Assembly (NCBI RefSeq): GCF_014204415.1
Contig: NZ_JACHLE010000002.1
Coordinates: 310,001 to 374,000, forward strand
Source: Chryseobacterium defluvii
Lineage (GTDB): Bacteria; Bacteroidota; Bacteroidia; Flavobacteriales; Weeksellaceae
Length of the DNA stretch: 64,000 nt
Direction of reading: 5' to 3'
This document shows, one piece after another, positions 1 to 9,597 of the stretch; the stretch's first letter is position 1, and each line of letters begins with the position of its first letter. Made by a program: the position numbers and the translations under genes. The notes beneath the pieces are model-generated. The model was not told the DNA's origin. It saw only the letters and a list, made by a program, of their open reading frames with translations, and ran no database searches.

Positions 1-1034
1 TCTTACTGTTCTTATTTTTTTCAATTAGAACCAATGCTCAAGCCGGAAAAAGCAATCCGGTTTTTGAAAATGATATTGCTATCGAAAACTGGTTAAGAGA
101 AAATAATGTTCCGGTACTCGGGATTGGAATTATTGAACAGGGAAAGTTAAAACAGATAAAAATTTTTGGAGAAATAAAAAAAGGGATTACCGCTCCTTAT
201 AATACTATTTTCAATGTTGCCTCCTTAGCCAAGTCTATTACATCAATGGTCGCCCTGCATCTGGTAAATTCAGGAAAATGGAATCTTGATGAACCTATTT
301 ATACCTATTGGACAGATCCTGATATTGCCAATGATCCAAGAAGCAAAAAATTAACAACCAGACTCATATTAAGCCACCAAACAGGTTTTCCAAACTGGAG
401 ATGGATGAAAGAAAATAAAAAGCTAAGTTTTGATTTTGAGCCTGGAACACAATATCAATATTCAGGCGAAGGAATGGAATATTTAAGAAAAGCTATCGAA
501 AATAAATTTAAAAAATCAATCGAACAACTGGCCAGTGAGTTAATATTTCAACCTCTGCAAATGAATGACACCCATTACATCTGGGATAAAAATACAGATG
601 AATCAAGATTTGCAATCGGATATGATAAAGAAGGCAAACCCTATGAACTCATCAAAAATAAAAAAGCGAATGCCGCAGATGATCTGCATACGACCATCGG
701 AGATTACGGAAATTTTCTTGTTCATATTCTGGAAGAAGGAAACCTTAATAAAAACGTTTATCAGGAAATGATAAAAAAACAGGTTAAAACGAAAGAAAAT
801 AAATACTTTGGATTAGGCTTCGAAATTTATGATTTAGGGAACGGAGAATTGGCTCTGTCTCATGGCGGTTCTGATAAAGGAAGTCAATGCATTACCTTTA
901 TTTTACCTGACACCAGGCAAGGAATTTTAATTTTTACGAATGCAGATGAGGGTTATAAAGTATATGAGGATTTGCTCATCAATTATTTAGGTGAAAAAGG
1001 AAAAAGAATTATTGAAATTGAAACTAAAAATTAA
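1..1034 (+). CDS. Serine hydrolase, beta-lactamase/class C PBP fold (5' truncated)
   Basis: The reading frame is open from the left edge, so the start codon lies outside the window. The first visible residues (LLFLFFSIRTNAQA) look like the end of an export signal, which suggests a periplasmic or surface protein. The active-site triad of the class C beta-lactamase/DD-peptidase fold is visible: SxxK as S-L-A-K (about nt 225-236), a Y-S-G motif in place of YxN, and an H-G-G motif near the C terminus (about nt 864-872). The family includes esterases, D-aminopeptidases and beta-lactamase-like proteins, and the substrate cannot be read from sequence. It converges on the next gene across a shared hairpin. 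The fold is clear; the exact function is unknown. Confidence 0.85.
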   Translation, partial: LLFLFFSIRTNAQAGKSNPVFENDIAIENWLRENNVPVLGIGIIEQGKLKQIKIFGEIKKGITAPYNTIFNVASLAKSITSMVALHLVNSGKWNLDEPIYTYWTDPDIANDPRSKKLTTRLILSHQTGFPNWRWMKENKKLSFDFEPGTQYQYSGEGMEYLRKAIENKFKKSIEQLASELIFQPLQMNDTHYIWDKNTDESRFAIGYDKEGKPYELIKNKKANAADDLHTTIGDYGNFLVHILEEGNLNKNVYQEMIKKQVKTKENKYFGLGFEIYDLGNGELALSHGGSDKGSQCITFILPDTRQGILIFTNADEGYKVYEDLLINYLGEKGKRIIEIETKN

Positions 1035-1041
1035 GCATAAA

Positions 1042-1066
1042 AAAAGCAGCCAGATTTGACTGCTTT
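1042..1066. terminator. Bidirectional hairpin terminator
   Basis: An inverted repeat (AAAAGCAG-C-CA and TG-A-CTGCTTTT around a short loop) lies 7 bp after the hydrolase stop and 9 bp from the stop of the convergent L,D-transpeptidase gene. It has A-rich and T-rich flanks, so it can serve both genes. Confidence 0.7.
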
Positions 1067-1075
1067 TGTTTTTTG

Positions 1076-1834
1076 TTACGCTTTTAACCATTCCGATGAG
1101 GACAGATAATTCTGATCAGGGTAATAAATAAAAAGACAATTTCTTCCTTTGATTGTATTGATGATAGGCTGCGTCAGATCTCTCGGTACTGCAGGGCATC
1201 CCCAACTTCTGCCGATCCTTTTGTGCATGGTCGCAAAATCTTCGCTCACATAATCCGCACCATGCATTACAATAGCTCTCCTGTAAGCCGCATCATTAAA
1301 TCCTTTATCCATGCCCAGCAATCGTAAGGAATATCCGTTGTCCCCATTATAAGTGGCATCCGTTATATAAAACCCTAAACTGCTTTGAAGTGAGCTTTCG
1401 GTATTGGAAAAGTTAGTTGCAAACTCTTCCCCTGTATTTTTCCCATGAGCAACCAATGAATTGAATATTACTTTTTTATCATTCAGATCCAGTACCCAAA
1501 GTCTTTTGGTATTGGAAGACATAGAAAAATCACAGACCGTCAGCAGGTGAGAGTCCTGATTTAATAGGCCTGCCTTTTTTAAATTTTCAAAGCCTATTAA
1601 AGCTTTTGAGAAAACCTCGTAGTTCAGTTCGTGGTTAGGTTCAAATATAATTGATTGATATATTTCTTCTGATGATAACCCTGCATTTGCAGCCTTCTCA
1701 GATTTTGTATCTATTGATCTTTCAATCTTTTTTGTGGCAGTAATTTCTTTATTTGCAGTCCCCTTTTGCGGAGAAAGGTAAAATGAGGTGGTAATCATAT
1801 ATACAGCACCTAATAAACTATACAATCTCTTCAT
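1076..1834 (-). CDS. Murein L,D-transpeptidase catalytic-domain protein (YkuD_2 type)
   Basis: Exported protein of 252 residues. The catalytic signature is near the C terminus: a His-Gly (HGADYV) followed by the Cys-containing S-W-G-C-P-A-V. This is typical of the YkuD_2 family (murein L,D-transpeptidase catalytic domain), in which the Cys forms the acyl-enzyme with peptidoglycan stem peptides. I chose the ATG at 1834 because it begins directly at the signal peptide (MKRLYSLLGAVYM...). An upstream in-frame ATG at 1867 would put 11 unlikely residues before it. It is likely periplasmic or lipid-bilayer-associated and acts on cell wall cross-links. No partner gene is adjacent. Confidence 0.82.
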   Translation of the reverse strand: MKRLYSLLGAVYMITTSFYLSPQKGTANKEITATKKIERSIDTKSEKAANAGLSSEEIYQSIIFEPNHELNYEVFSKALIGFENLKKAGLLNQDSHLLTVCDFSMSSNTKRLWVLDLNDKKVIFNSLVAHGKNTGEEFATNFSNTESSLQSSLGFYITDATYNGDNGYSLRLLGMDKGFNDAAYRRAIVMHGADYVSEDFATMHKRIGRSWGCPAVPRDLTQPIINTIKGRNCLFIYYPDQNYLSSSEWLKA

Positions 1835-1947
1835 TAATATTATGTTAAATTCAAATAAGCGAGGCAAATTTATAAAAACATAATTATCAACAAGTTAAAA
1901 TGAAAAAAGTTTAACTCAATTTAAGAAACTTTAACGGTAAGCCATTT

Positions 1948-2325
1948 TTACTTTTCTATCTGGTTATAAGCAGTCTTTATTTTTTCCCAATACTCTTTAT
2001 TGATCCATTCATATACCGGATAAACACATTGGATGGCCAAGATATCCAAAGGGCTTTTAGAGTCAATCCATTGTATGATGCTTTCAGTCAGTATTTTCTC
2101 ATTAAAACCCGCCCATTCACCGGCAGGGCTTAATAAATTTGAAAAGAGGACAGGAAAAATTTCGTATTTATCGATTTCCTTTGCTTCTTCAAAAGTATAA
2201 GGGCTTTTAAATATGGCCAGAGCCATGTATTTAAAATCAGAGTCTCCCAATTCTGTATCCAGATAGAGATCAGACAATACGATCCAAATCCGCTTACGTT
2301 CTTCTAAACGGGCTGTATTTTTCAT
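1948..2325 (-). CDS. DUF7079-like small cytoplasmic protein
   Basis: Soluble protein of 125 residues without a signal peptide or membrane segment. The pattern ERKRIWIVLSDLYLDTEL near the N terminus and the later GEWAGFN match my memory of the DUF7079 family, whose function is not known. It starts 5 bp after the msrB stop, so the two are probably co-transcribed. That proximity says little about function, since msrB is a stand-alone repair enzyme. The family assignment is from recalled sequence pattern only. Confidence 0.6.
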   Translation of the reverse strand: MKNTARLEERKRIWIVLSDLYLDTELGDSDFKYMALAIFKSPYTFEEAKEIDKYEIFPVLFSNLLSPAGEWAGFNEKILTESIIQWIDSKSPLDILAIQCVYPVYEWINKEYWEKIKTAYNQIEK

Positions 2326-2330
2326 AAGAT

Positions 2331-2855
2331 CTATTCCTTAGGATCCGGAACAAATTCTAAGCTCACAGAATTCATGCAATATATCAGTCCCGTAGGCTTC
2401 GGGCCATCATCGAAAACATGCCCCAGATGTGAATCACATCTTTTGCAAAGCACTTCTACCCTTTCCATTCCGTAAGATGCATCCCTTTTATAATAAACAC
2501 CTTCTTTATCCGCCTCAAAGAAGCTTGGCCAGCCACAGCGGCTTGCAAACTTTGAAGTAGAACGGAATAAATGGTTCCCACAAACCGCACAATAATACTC
2601 ATCTACCTCATCAAATTCATTATACTTCCCTGTAAAAGCTCTTTCTGTTGTCGCTTCTCTTGCTACGGCATACAGATCGGGAGCAAGGATCTTTTTCCAT
2701 TCTTCATTGGGAATATCCAGTTTTGTGGTATCTGTTCTGGAGTAGTATGGATTGTTTTTTGCTTTATTTTCCATAGAAGTTGTTTTAACAGGCTGATGAT
2801 TTTGTGAGCATGTCTGTACAAAGATCAATAATAGTATTGAAATTAAGAATTTCAT
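2331..2855 (-). CDS. msrB: Peptide-methionine (R)-S-oxide reductase MsrB, lipoprotein form
   Basis: Reduces methionine-R-sulfoxide in oxidised proteins. All family marks are present: zinc-binding CxxC pairs (C-A-V-C and C-K-R-C), the R-C-G-W-P-S-F substrate loop, the H-L-G-H-V-F-D-D-G-P motif, and the catalytic Cys in Y-C-M-N-S near residue 163. An N-terminal hydrophobic stretch ends in a lipobox-like V-Q-T-C with Cys16 as the probable lipidated residue. This copy is therefore predicted to sit in the envelope rather than the cytoplasm. It is the first gene of a two-gene unit with the DUF7079 gene. Confidence 0.93.
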   Translation of the reverse strand: MKFLISILLLIFVQTCSQNHQPVKTTSMENKAKNNPYYSRTDTTKLDIPNEEWKKILAPDLYAVAREATTERAFTGKYNEFDEVDEYYCAVCGNHLFRSTSKFASRCGWPSFFEADKEGVYYKRDASYGMERVEVLCKRCDSHLGHVFDDGPKPTGLIYCMNSVSLEFVPDPKE

Positions 2856-2934
2856 TGTAAATTTTTAAGCCGAATAGCATTTCAACAGTCAGGAATGTAT
2901 CGGTTTCATAACCAAATTTAGTAAATTTGAGAAT

Positions 2935-4179
2935 ATGAATGATGAAGCTAAAAAAATACAGTTAAGAAAATATAAAGCATTTGCCACGGGATTGTTCTTA
3001 TTGATGGCCGTCATTTTTATTCTGGCCTCTATTCTCCAGAAGACAAATGATTCCCACTGGATCGGGTATGTACGGGCTTTTTCTGAGGCCGCAATGGTAG
3101 GCGCCCTGGCAGACTGGTTTGCCGTAACGGCATTATTCTGTCATCCGCTGGGATTGCCCATTCCCCATACCAATCTTATTGAGAACAGCAAGCAAAGACT
3201 TGGAGATAATCTTGGAAGTTTCGTGGTCAGTAATTTCCTTTCCCCTCAAAACATACGGCCTTATATCCAAAAGCTGAAAGTTTCAAATTTTGTGGGTGAA
3301 TGGCTTGGAAAAGAAAAAAATCAGGATATTTTAATTAAAAACCTTTCAGATATTGTTTTAGATATCCTTAATAAACTGGATGATTCCACCGTGACCAATT
3401 TTATCAGTAAAAAAGTCTCGGAAATGACGGATGATATCAGGCTTAATATCCTTATCGGAAACGGCATCAACTATCTCGTAGATAAAAACGATCATCAAAG
3501 GATCATTACCAACTTATCCAAGCAGATCAAAGATTATATCATTCAAAATGACGGGATGATCCAGAAACGGGTAAGTGAGGGAAGCTATGCTTTTATTCCC
3601 AAATTCGTTGATGATAAAATTGCCGAAAAAATAGCTTCCGGGCTTTCCGACTTCTTCAAAGAGGTGGAAGAAAACCCTGAACATGAGATCAGAGCTCTGA
3701 TCACCAGAAAAATTCAAGAGTTCTCCACGGACCTTAAGGAAGATCCAAAGTGGAATGATGAATTCAAAAACATTAAAAATGACTTCTTAAAAAATGATAA
3801 ACTGAACGAGTACTCGAATGACATCTGGCTTTCCATCAAAAAGACCCTGATGAAAGAACTTCAGGAAGAAGACTCATCATTGAAAACCTATATTTCTAAA
3901 AACCTGGATGAATTTTCACAGAACCTGAAAACAGACGAAAATCTCCAGCACAAAATAGATCACTGGGTACGGGTAACCGCCTACAAGTATATCCTTAAAA
4001 ATACCCACCAGTTCGGGAGCCTCATCAGCTCAACCGTTGGAAACTGGAAGGGAAAAGAACTGAGTGAAAAGCTGGAACTGGAAGTAGGAAAAGACCTACA
4101 GTTCATCCGGGTCAACGGAACATTAGTGGGCGGACTGGTAGGGCTCATCATTTATACCATTGCCCATTTTTTTCTCTGA
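2935..4179 (+). CDS. DUF445 family membrane protein
   Basis: Protein of 414 residues. A hydrophobic segment lies near residues 15-35, followed by the DUF445 hallmark A-M-V-G-A-L-A-D-W-F-A-V-T-A-L-F. A long charged, helix-rich middle follows, then a C-terminal hydrophobic anchor (LVGGLVGLIIYTIAHFF). This matches the DUF445 (YheB-like) family, whose role is not established. A -7 element TAAATTTG at 2922-2929 lies almost on top of the ATG, so the mRNA would be nearly leaderless or the true start is slightly different. The next gene begins 27 bp downstream on the same strand. Confidence 0.85.
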   Translation: MNDEAKKIQLRKYKAFATGLFLLMAVIFILASILQKTNDSHWIGYVRAFSEAAMVGALADWFAVTALFCHPLGLPIPHTNLIENSKQRLGDNLGSFVVSNFLSPQNIRPYIQKLKVSNFVGEWLGKEKNQDILIKNLSDIVLDILNKLDDSTVTNFISKKVSEMTDDIRLNILIGNGINYLVDKNDHQRIITNLSKQIKDYIIQNDGMIQKRVSEGSYAFIPKFVDDKIAEKIASGLSDFFKEVEENPEHEIRALITRKIQEFSTDLKEDPKWNDEFKNIKNDFLKNDKLNEYSNDIWLSIKKTLMKELQEEDSSLKTYISKNLDEFSQNLKTDENLQHKIDHWVRVTAYKYILKNTHQFGSLISSTVGNWKGKELSEKLELEVGKDLQFIRVNGTLVGGLVGLIIYTIAHFFL

Positions 4180-4206
4180 AAACTAAAAAACTAACCATAC
4201 CAAACC

Positions 4207-5088
4207 ATGAAAATCTTTACCTTACTACTTTTACTCAATTCTATTTTTCTCCTCTGCCAGAAAGTTGAGCTCAGAAGTGTGACGGATTCTTCCCAGATAT
4301 TCAAGGGGGAAATTGCCGGAGCACCTATTACCATGCAGCTCAATTATAAAGGAATTGTAGATTGCAGCCAATACCAGCACTTTGTGGAAGGCTGGTATTA
4401 TTATGACAAATACCAGAAAAAAATTCCTTTGACAGGTATTTATGATTACGGTGATCTGCATCTTTATCATTTCGGAGGCAGGCAAAAAGAGATCTCTGAG
4501 ATATTTAAGGGCAGGATCTCATCTCCCCGTCAGATCGAAAAGACAGACAGCATTGCAAAAGCTCTCACTCCCAGGGAAATCCTTGACTTTAAAATTAATA
4601 ACTCCGATCAGGAGATCACGGGAAGCTTTTATTTAAAAGATAAAATACACCCTGCAAAACTATTTACGAAAAACAATATGATCTACCGGTATAATGATTA
4701 TTTGACCTTGCCCAATCATAAGAAAATCAATACATATGATATTATCGACCGGTTCGGAGGAAATGAATTAATAGCTTATAAATCTGACAATACCGGAAAC
4801 AGGGTGCTCCTATATTTTGAACGGATGTCCAACTTCAATGCATGTGGAATGTGCGGAGCCAGTGACGGCGAAAAAGGCTACAGAGTACTCTACTTCACCA
4901 ATGACTGGAACTATAAAAGATATGAAGAGTTTCTCACAGAAAGCTGCCTGGCCAATATCTATGATATGGAAAAAGTGAAAACCAAAGATCCGAAAATTTT
5001 AAAATTCAGCATCAAAAGAACGACAACTTCCCCGGCCTATACCTTAACCGTAGACATAAAGAACGCTTCCGTTGTAAAATCGAAATAA
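4207..5088 (+). CDS. Exported protein of unknown function
   Basis: Protein of 293 residues with an N-terminal signal peptide (MKIFTLLLLLNSIFLLCQ). I do not recognise a family. Visible features are an aromatic-rich N-terminal half with F-V-E-G-W-Y-Y-Y, and a Cys pair in N-A-C-G-M-C-G that could bind metal or form a disulfide. It follows the DUF445 gene by 27 bp and is probably in the same transcript. The transcript would end at the strong GC-rich hairpin 30 bp downstream. Confidence 0.7.
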   Translation: MKIFTLLLLLNSIFLLCQKVELRSVTDSSQIFKGEIAGAPITMQLNYKGIVDCSQYQHFVEGWYYYDKYQKKIPLTGIYDYGDLHLYHFGGRQKEISEIFKGRISSPRQIEKTDSIAKALTPREILDFKINNSDQEITGSFYLKDKIHPAKLFTKNNMIYRYNDYLTLPNHKKINTYDIIDRFGGNELIAYKSDNTGNRVLLYFERMSNFNACGMCGASDGEKGYRVLYFTNDWNYKRYEEFLTESCLANIYDMEKVKTKDPKILKFSIKRTTTSPAYTLTVDIKNASVVKSK

Positions 5089-5118
5089 TATCATTTTTTA
5101 CATTGAAAATACCATAAA

Positions 5119-5157
5119 GGGTTTCGGCGCGGCGGCTTTGCCGCCGCGCCGAAACCC
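5119..5157. terminator. Perfect 18-bp GC-rich hairpin between convergent genes
   Basis: The two 18-nt arms (5119-5136 and 5140-5157) are perfectly complementary around a TTT loop and start with GGGTTTCGGCGCGG. There is no T-run immediately after the stem. The position between convergent genes fits a bidirectional stop, but the very high GC content in an AT-rich genome also fits a mobile palindromic (REP-like) unit. Confidence 0.65.
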
Positions 5158-5208
5158 TCAACAACCAAATTTTTCATAAAAATAATCTCAAAGGTAAAAA
5201 GGTATAAA

Positions 5209-6231
5209 TTATCTCGGTAACCTGCCCGCCCTCTCTAAAAGCTTTGCATTGATCTCATTGATCAGTTCGGGTCCTTCATAGATAAACCCGGTATAAAGCT
5301 GTATCAGGCTTGCTCCTGCATCCAGCTTTTCGAGGGCATCTTTCGCGGAGTGAATTCCCCCTACTCCAATAATCGGAAATGCCCTTCCGCTTTTCTCAGA
5401 AAGGAAACGGATTACTTCAGTAGATCTTTTGGTTAAAGGCTTTCCGGAAAGCCCACCCGTTTCGGATCGGGTTTCGGAAATCAGATTTTCCCGTGAAAGA
5501 GTTGTATTGGTGGCAATTACACCTGCTATTTGGGTTTCCTTTACAATATCAATAATATCTAAAAGCTGATCATCCGTAAGATCCGGAGCAATTTTCAGGA
5601 GAATAGGTTTTGGGCTGTCCTTTTCATTATTCATGTGCTGTAATGTTCCCAATAATTCCGTAAGCGGTTTTTTATCCTGAAGCTCACGGAGATTGGGTGT
5701 ATTCGGAGAGCTTACATTCACCACAAAATAGTCGACATAAGGGAAAAGCTTCTCGAAACAGATCTTATAATCATTGACCGCTTCTTCATTGGGAGTTGCT
5801 TTGTTCTTCCCTATATTTCCGCCGATCAGTACGTTTTTATTTTTCTTAAGGCGTTCTACCGCCGCATCCACTCCTTCATTGTTAAAGCCCATCCTGTTGA
5901 TGATAGCCGAGTCTTCTTTTAAACGGAACAGTCTTGTTTTATCATTTCCGGGTTGTGCCTTTGGTGTTAGCGTTCCGATCTCAATAAACCCGAAGCCCAG
6001 ATCTGAAAGCTCGTTGTACAACCTGGCATCTTTATCAAAACCCGCAGCCAATCCTACAGGATTTTTAAATTTCAATCCGAATACTTCTCTTTCCAGCTTT
6101 TTGTCCTGAACAGGTTTCGGTAGGAAAAGTCTGGTTAAAAAAGGAAAGTTCTTAAGCATGGAAAAAGTAAAATGATGAACTTCTTCCGGATCGAATTTGA
6201 AAAGAATGGGGCGGATCAGGTTTTTATACAT
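5209..6231 (-). CDS. pyrD: Dihydroorotate dehydrogenase (quinone), class 2
   Basis: Catalyses the fourth step of pyrimidine synthesis, oxidation of dihydroorotate to orotate with electron transfer to quinone at the membrane. The length (340 residues) and N-terminal helical extension ([20 protein letters not shown]) are typical of class 2 enzymes. The FMN/substrate segments are visible: [37 protein letters not shown] (with the catalytic Ser region), [15 protein letters not shown] and IGVGGI. A -7 element TATCTTTG lies on the minus strand at 6255-6248, about 17 bp before the start. It stands as a single gene between hairpin and divergent glyS. Confidence 0.96.
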   Translation of the reverse strand: MYKNLIRPILFKFDPEEVHHFTFSMLKNFPFLTRLFLPKPVQDKKLEREVFGLKFKNPVGLAAGFDKDARLYNELSDLGFGFIEIGTLTPKAQPGNDKTRLFRLKEDSAIINRMGFNNEGVDAAVERLKKNKNVLIGGNIGKNKATPNEEAVNDYKICFEKLFPYVDYFVVNVSSPNTPNLRELQDKKPLTELLGTLQHMNNEKDSPKPILLKIAPDLTDDQLLDIIDIVKETQIAGVIATNTTLSRENLISETRSETGGLSGKPLTKRSTEVIRFLSEKSGRAFPIIGVGGIHSAKDALEKLDAGASLIQLYTGFIYEGPELINEINAKLLERAGRLPR

Positions 6232-6404
6232 TGCCTTTTTTGGAAGACAAAGATACTGGAAATATTATTTTTCTGCTAATTATAGTCAATTATCTTCTCC
6301 GGATTCGTAATCCGGATTATGGTATAAAAGATTAATAAAACCATTAAAAAATGTTTATTTACCGCTTTTTTTGCTGAATTTCATGGAATTGGGATTCAAA
6401 TTCA

Positions 6405-6412
6405 TATTTTTG
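6405..6412 (+). promoter_or_regulatory. Probable -7 element of the glyS promoter
   Basis: TATTTTTG fits the Bacteroidota -7 consensus TANNTTTG and lies 22 bp before the glyS start. No well-spaced -33 TTG was found, so the call rests on the -7 box and position only. Confidence 0.45.
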
Positions 6413-6434
6413 CACATTCAGACGTAAAAAAATT

Positions 6435-7976
6435 ATGGCAAAGCAAGAAGATGTTTTCAAGAAAGTGATTTCTCATGCTAAGGAATATGGTTTTATTTTC
6501 CCTTCCAGTGAGATCTATGACGGTTTATCCGCTGTTTATGATTATGGACAGAATGGTGCCGAACTCAAAAATAATATCAAGCAGTATTGGTGGAAAGCGA
6601 TGGTACAGCTTAACGAGAATATTGTAGGTATTGATTCGGCGATCCTTATGCATCCGACTACATGGAAGGCATCGGGCCACGTAGACGCTTTCAACGACCC
6701 TCTTATTGACAATAAAGATTCCAAAAAACGTTTCAGGGCGGATGTCCTTGTGGAAGATTTCTGTGCCAAAATAGAAGATAAGGAGAGAAAAGAGATCGAA
6801 AAAGCCGCCAAAAGGTTTGGAGATTCCTTTGATCAGGCACAGTTTGAGGCTACTAATCCTAAAATTTTAGAATACCGGGCCAAAAGATCATACATTCTTT
6901 CAAGGCTCGCGAGATCTTTAGAAAATAATGACCTTGCCGATGTAAAAGCTTTGATTGAGGAGCTTGAAATTGCCGATCCGGATACAGGATCTAAGAATTG
7001 GACGGATGTAAGACAATTCAACCTGATGTTCGGAACAAAATTAGGAGCTTCTGCAGATAATGCTATAGACCTTTATTTAAGGCCTGAAACGGCACAAGGT
7101 ATTTTCGTGAACTTCCTGAATGTTCAGAAAACCTCCCGTCATAAGCTTCCTTTCGGTATCGCACAGATCGGAAAGGCATTCAGAAACGAGATCGTTGCAA
7201 GGCAGTTTATTTTCAGAATGCGTGAGTTCGAACAGATGGAAATGCAGTTCTTTGTAGCTCCGGGTACGGAACTTGATTTTTATGAAAAATGGAAAGAAAC
7301 CCGATTGAAATGGCACCTTGCCCTTGGTTTAGGAAATGAAAATTACCGTTTCCATGATCATGAAAAATTAGCGCATTATGCTAATGCAGCAGCTGATATC
7401 GAGTTTAATTTCCCGTTCGGATTCAAAGAACTGGAGGGTATCCACTCAAGAACGGATTTCGATTTAAATGCCCATGAAGATTTTTCAGGAAGAAAACTTC
7501 AGTATTTCGATCCGGAAAGAAATGAAAGCTATGTTCCTTATGTGGTTGAAACCTCTGTTGGCTTGGACAGGCTGTTCCTTGCCCTGTTCTCTCATTGCCT
7601 GAGGGATGAAGTACTGGAAGACGGCTCCGAAAGAACGGTATTGTCTCTTCCGCCTGCTCTGGCTCCGGTAAAAGCGGCAATTCTTCCATTATTAAAAAGA
7701 GATGGACTGGATGAATATGCAGAAAAGATCTTCAATGATCTGAAGTATGATTTCAACCTGATTTACGAGGAAAAGGACAGTATCGGTAAGCGTTACAGAA
7801 GACAAGATGCCATTGGTACTCCTTATTGTATCACCATTGACCATGATTCACTCCAGGATAACACTGTAACTCTTAGAGACAGAGATACAATGGTTCAGGA
7901 AAGAGTTCCTGTTGCTGAGCTGAGAAGGATCATTGATGAGAAAACCAACTTCAGAAATTTACTTTCAAAAATATAG
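6435..7976 (+). CDS. glyS: Glycine--tRNA ligase (alpha2 dimeric type)
   Basis: Charges tRNA-Gly with glycine in the cytoplasm. It is the single-chain alpha2 form (513 residues, no separate glyQ), a class II synthetase. Class II motif 2 is visible in I-G-K-A-F-R-N-E-I followed by R-M-R-E-F-E-Q-M-E-M-Q-F-F. The C-terminal anticodon-binding region includes GKRYRRQDAIGTPYCITIDHD. Eubacterial-type HSxEE-like spacing is replaced by the archaeal/eukaryal-like arrangement usual in this alpha2 group. Monocistronic, followed by an intrinsic terminator 8 bp after the stop. Confidence 0.96.
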   Translation: MAKQEDVFKKVISHAKEYGFIFPSSEIYDGLSAVYDYGQNGAELKNNIKQYWWKAMVQLNENIVGIDSAILMHPTTWKASGHVDAFNDPLIDNKDSKKRFRADVLVEDFCAKIEDKERKEIEKAAKRFGDSFDQAQFEATNPKILEYRAKRSYILSRLARSLENNDLADVKALIEELEIADPDTGSKNWTDVRQFNLMFGTKLGASADNAIDLYLRPETAQGIFVNFLNVQKTSRHKLPFGIAQIGKAFRNEIVARQFIFRMREFEQMEMQFFVAPGTELDFYEKWKETRLKWHLALGLGNENYRFHDHEKLAHYANAAADIEFNFPFGFKELEGIHSRTDFDLNAHEDFSGRKLQYFDPERNESYVPYVVETSVGLDRLFLALFSHCLRDEVLEDGSERTVLSLPPALAPVKAAILPLLKRDGLDEYAEKIFNDLKYDFNLIYEEKDSIGKRYRRQDAIGTPYCITIDHDSLQDNTVTLRDRDTMVQERVPVAELRRIIDEKTNFRNLLSKI

Positions 7977-7983
7977 ATAGAAG

Positions 7984-8006
7984 GCCTTGATTTTTCAAGG
8001 CTTTTT
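7984..8006 (+). terminator. Intrinsic terminator of glyS
   Basis: Stem GCCTTGA/TCAAGGC with a 4-nt loop followed directly by a T-run (TTTTTA). Confidence 0.8.
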
Positions 8007-8059
8007 ATTTTCAAAGAAAGATCTTGCAGATTTATTATTTTTGCAAAAAAACACATTCC

Positions 8060-9556
8060 ATGAAAAAAGTATTTTTATTTCTTTTTGCATTATCATGCAT
8101 CGTATTTCATGCTCAGGCTTTAGATTTGGTCAACCTTGCTTCAGGAAAATACCTGGGCTTAAAATCCATTTCAGATTCCGATAAAAATCTTTTCGGTTAT
8201 CTTGCTCTTTACGATCTCGGAAAAACCGAAACCAATAAAAAGAAAAACAAGCTGGAGTATTTTATCTTTGATAAAAACCTCAACTCTCTTTCCAGCGGTA
8301 ATTTTGAAAGTGATGAAACCGCTATTGAATATTACCCTTATATCAATCAGGATAAAGAACTGATTATTACTCCTTCTTACAGTACATACGATCTTGCTTT
8401 TGACAAGTCTTTCTATACTCCGTCTGATTTTATAATCAGTCTCAAAGACTATCAGATCAGAAAAAAAGACAAATACGATTATGACGGAACTCATTTAACA
8501 CCGATAACAAGCTCCAAAACCAACAGGGAATTGAAAGAGCAGAGAAAAGATGGAAAAAAATCTTCCGGAGCCGCATTTTACCCGGAAATCATAGAGCTTG
8601 ACAATAATGAGGTCCTCACTTTTGAATATAAGTTTGACAGGCCTGTTTTTAAGGATTTTTACCTGAAGCTTTTTAACAGGGAACACCAGAAAGTATGGGA
8701 ATATAAGTTTTTTGAAACTGATGTGAAGTATAATTTCATTAATTTCAAAATTGTAAATTATGACAAGGATATTCTTATCACAAAAATAGTCAGACAGCAG
8801 GAAAGCGGTTCCCAGTATAATTTTGTGGTGTTTGATCTGAAGACCGGAAAAATACTTACCACTCTTCCTTTTCCTTATGAACGTCATCTTTATATTACTT
8901 TAAATTCTGTGGACGGAGCCGTAAACAGCAAATACAATACGGATGATAAGCTGACTGCACTATTGAGATATTCCGGGGATCCTTTAAATTTCAACAATGA
9001 AGGCTTTTTAAAGCTGACTTATGATAAGAGAGCCAATCAGCTGATATACCATGAAATCAATTTATTGAACGATGTTTATCCCAAACATACTGATATAGAA
9101 GAACTGAAAGAGCCTTTTGATTACAGGGACCTGGATATAAAATCCGTCAATTTCCTGAAAAATGATGACATTGTGGCTGTGTTTCAGAAAATACACCGTA
9201 AAAACAATACTGTCTCTGATCTTGTAGCAATGAATTTTGGCCCAAACATGGATCTGAAAAGTGTAAAGACCTTTCCTGTCAAAAAAAACGGTCTGTATCT
9301 TTTCTCACAATACCTGAATGACAGAAATGACATGGTATTTTTTTATGGGGATATCGAAGGGAAAAACAGAGAGAAAAAATGGAATTTGTTTATAAACCCG
9401 TTCATTAACGGGCAATTCAAACAGGAGATATTACCTCTGACTTCAGAAAACAATTTCATCATTCCTTATATCGCCAAAGAAGGCTATATCCTTCTTCAGG
9501 AATTCAATGAAAAAGAAAAATTTAATAAAATCCGTTTAGAAAGATTAAACTATTAA
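8060..9556 (+). CDS. Exported protein of unknown function, paralogue A of a tandem pair
   Basis: 498 residues, beginning with a signal peptide (MKKVFLFLFALSCIVFHAQA). I chose the ATG at 8060 because the signal peptide starts there and a -7 box TATTTTTG (8036-8043) lies inside the upstream extension. The rest is rich in beta-prone, tyrosine/lysine-rich segments and resembles the next gene throughout (L-A-S-G-x-Y motif after the signal, and the same C-terminal E-K-E-K-F-N-K-I-R-L-E-R-L-N-Y). I do not recognise a named domain. It is probably periplasmic or surface-exposed. Confidence 0.72.
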   Translation: MKKVFLFLFALSCIVFHAQALDLVNLASGKYLGLKSISDSDKNLFGYLALYDLGKTETNKKKNKLEYFIFDKNLNSLSSGNFESDETAIEYYPYINQDKELIITPSYSTYDLAFDKSFYTPSDFIISLKDYQIRKKDKYDYDGTHLTPITSSKTNRELKEQRKDGKKSSGAAFYPEIIELDNNEVLTFEYKFDRPVFKDFYLKLFNREHQKVWEYKFFETDVKYNFINFKIVNYDKDILITKIVRQQESGSQYNFVVFDLKTGKILTTLPFPYERHLYITLNSVDGAVNSKYNTDDKLTALLRYSGDPLNFNNEGFLKLTYDKRANQLIYHEINLLNDVYPKHTDIEELKEPFDYRDLDIKSVNFLKNDDIVAVFQKIHRKNNTVSDLVAMNFGPNMDLKSVKTFPVKKNGLYLFSQYLNDRNDMVFFYGDIEGKNREKKWNLFINPFINGQFKQEILPLTSENNFIIPYIAKEGYILLQEFNEKEKFNKIRLERLNY

Positions 9557-9597
9557 TTTATTCTCTTTAATTATTATTTTTAACTCAAATTTTAACC

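Noticed and set aside
2640..2680. TTGTCGC followed by a TA-like element inside msrB
   Set aside because: It lies in well-conserved coding sequence, has no palindrome partner CGWCA and the spacing does not fit the five island sites.
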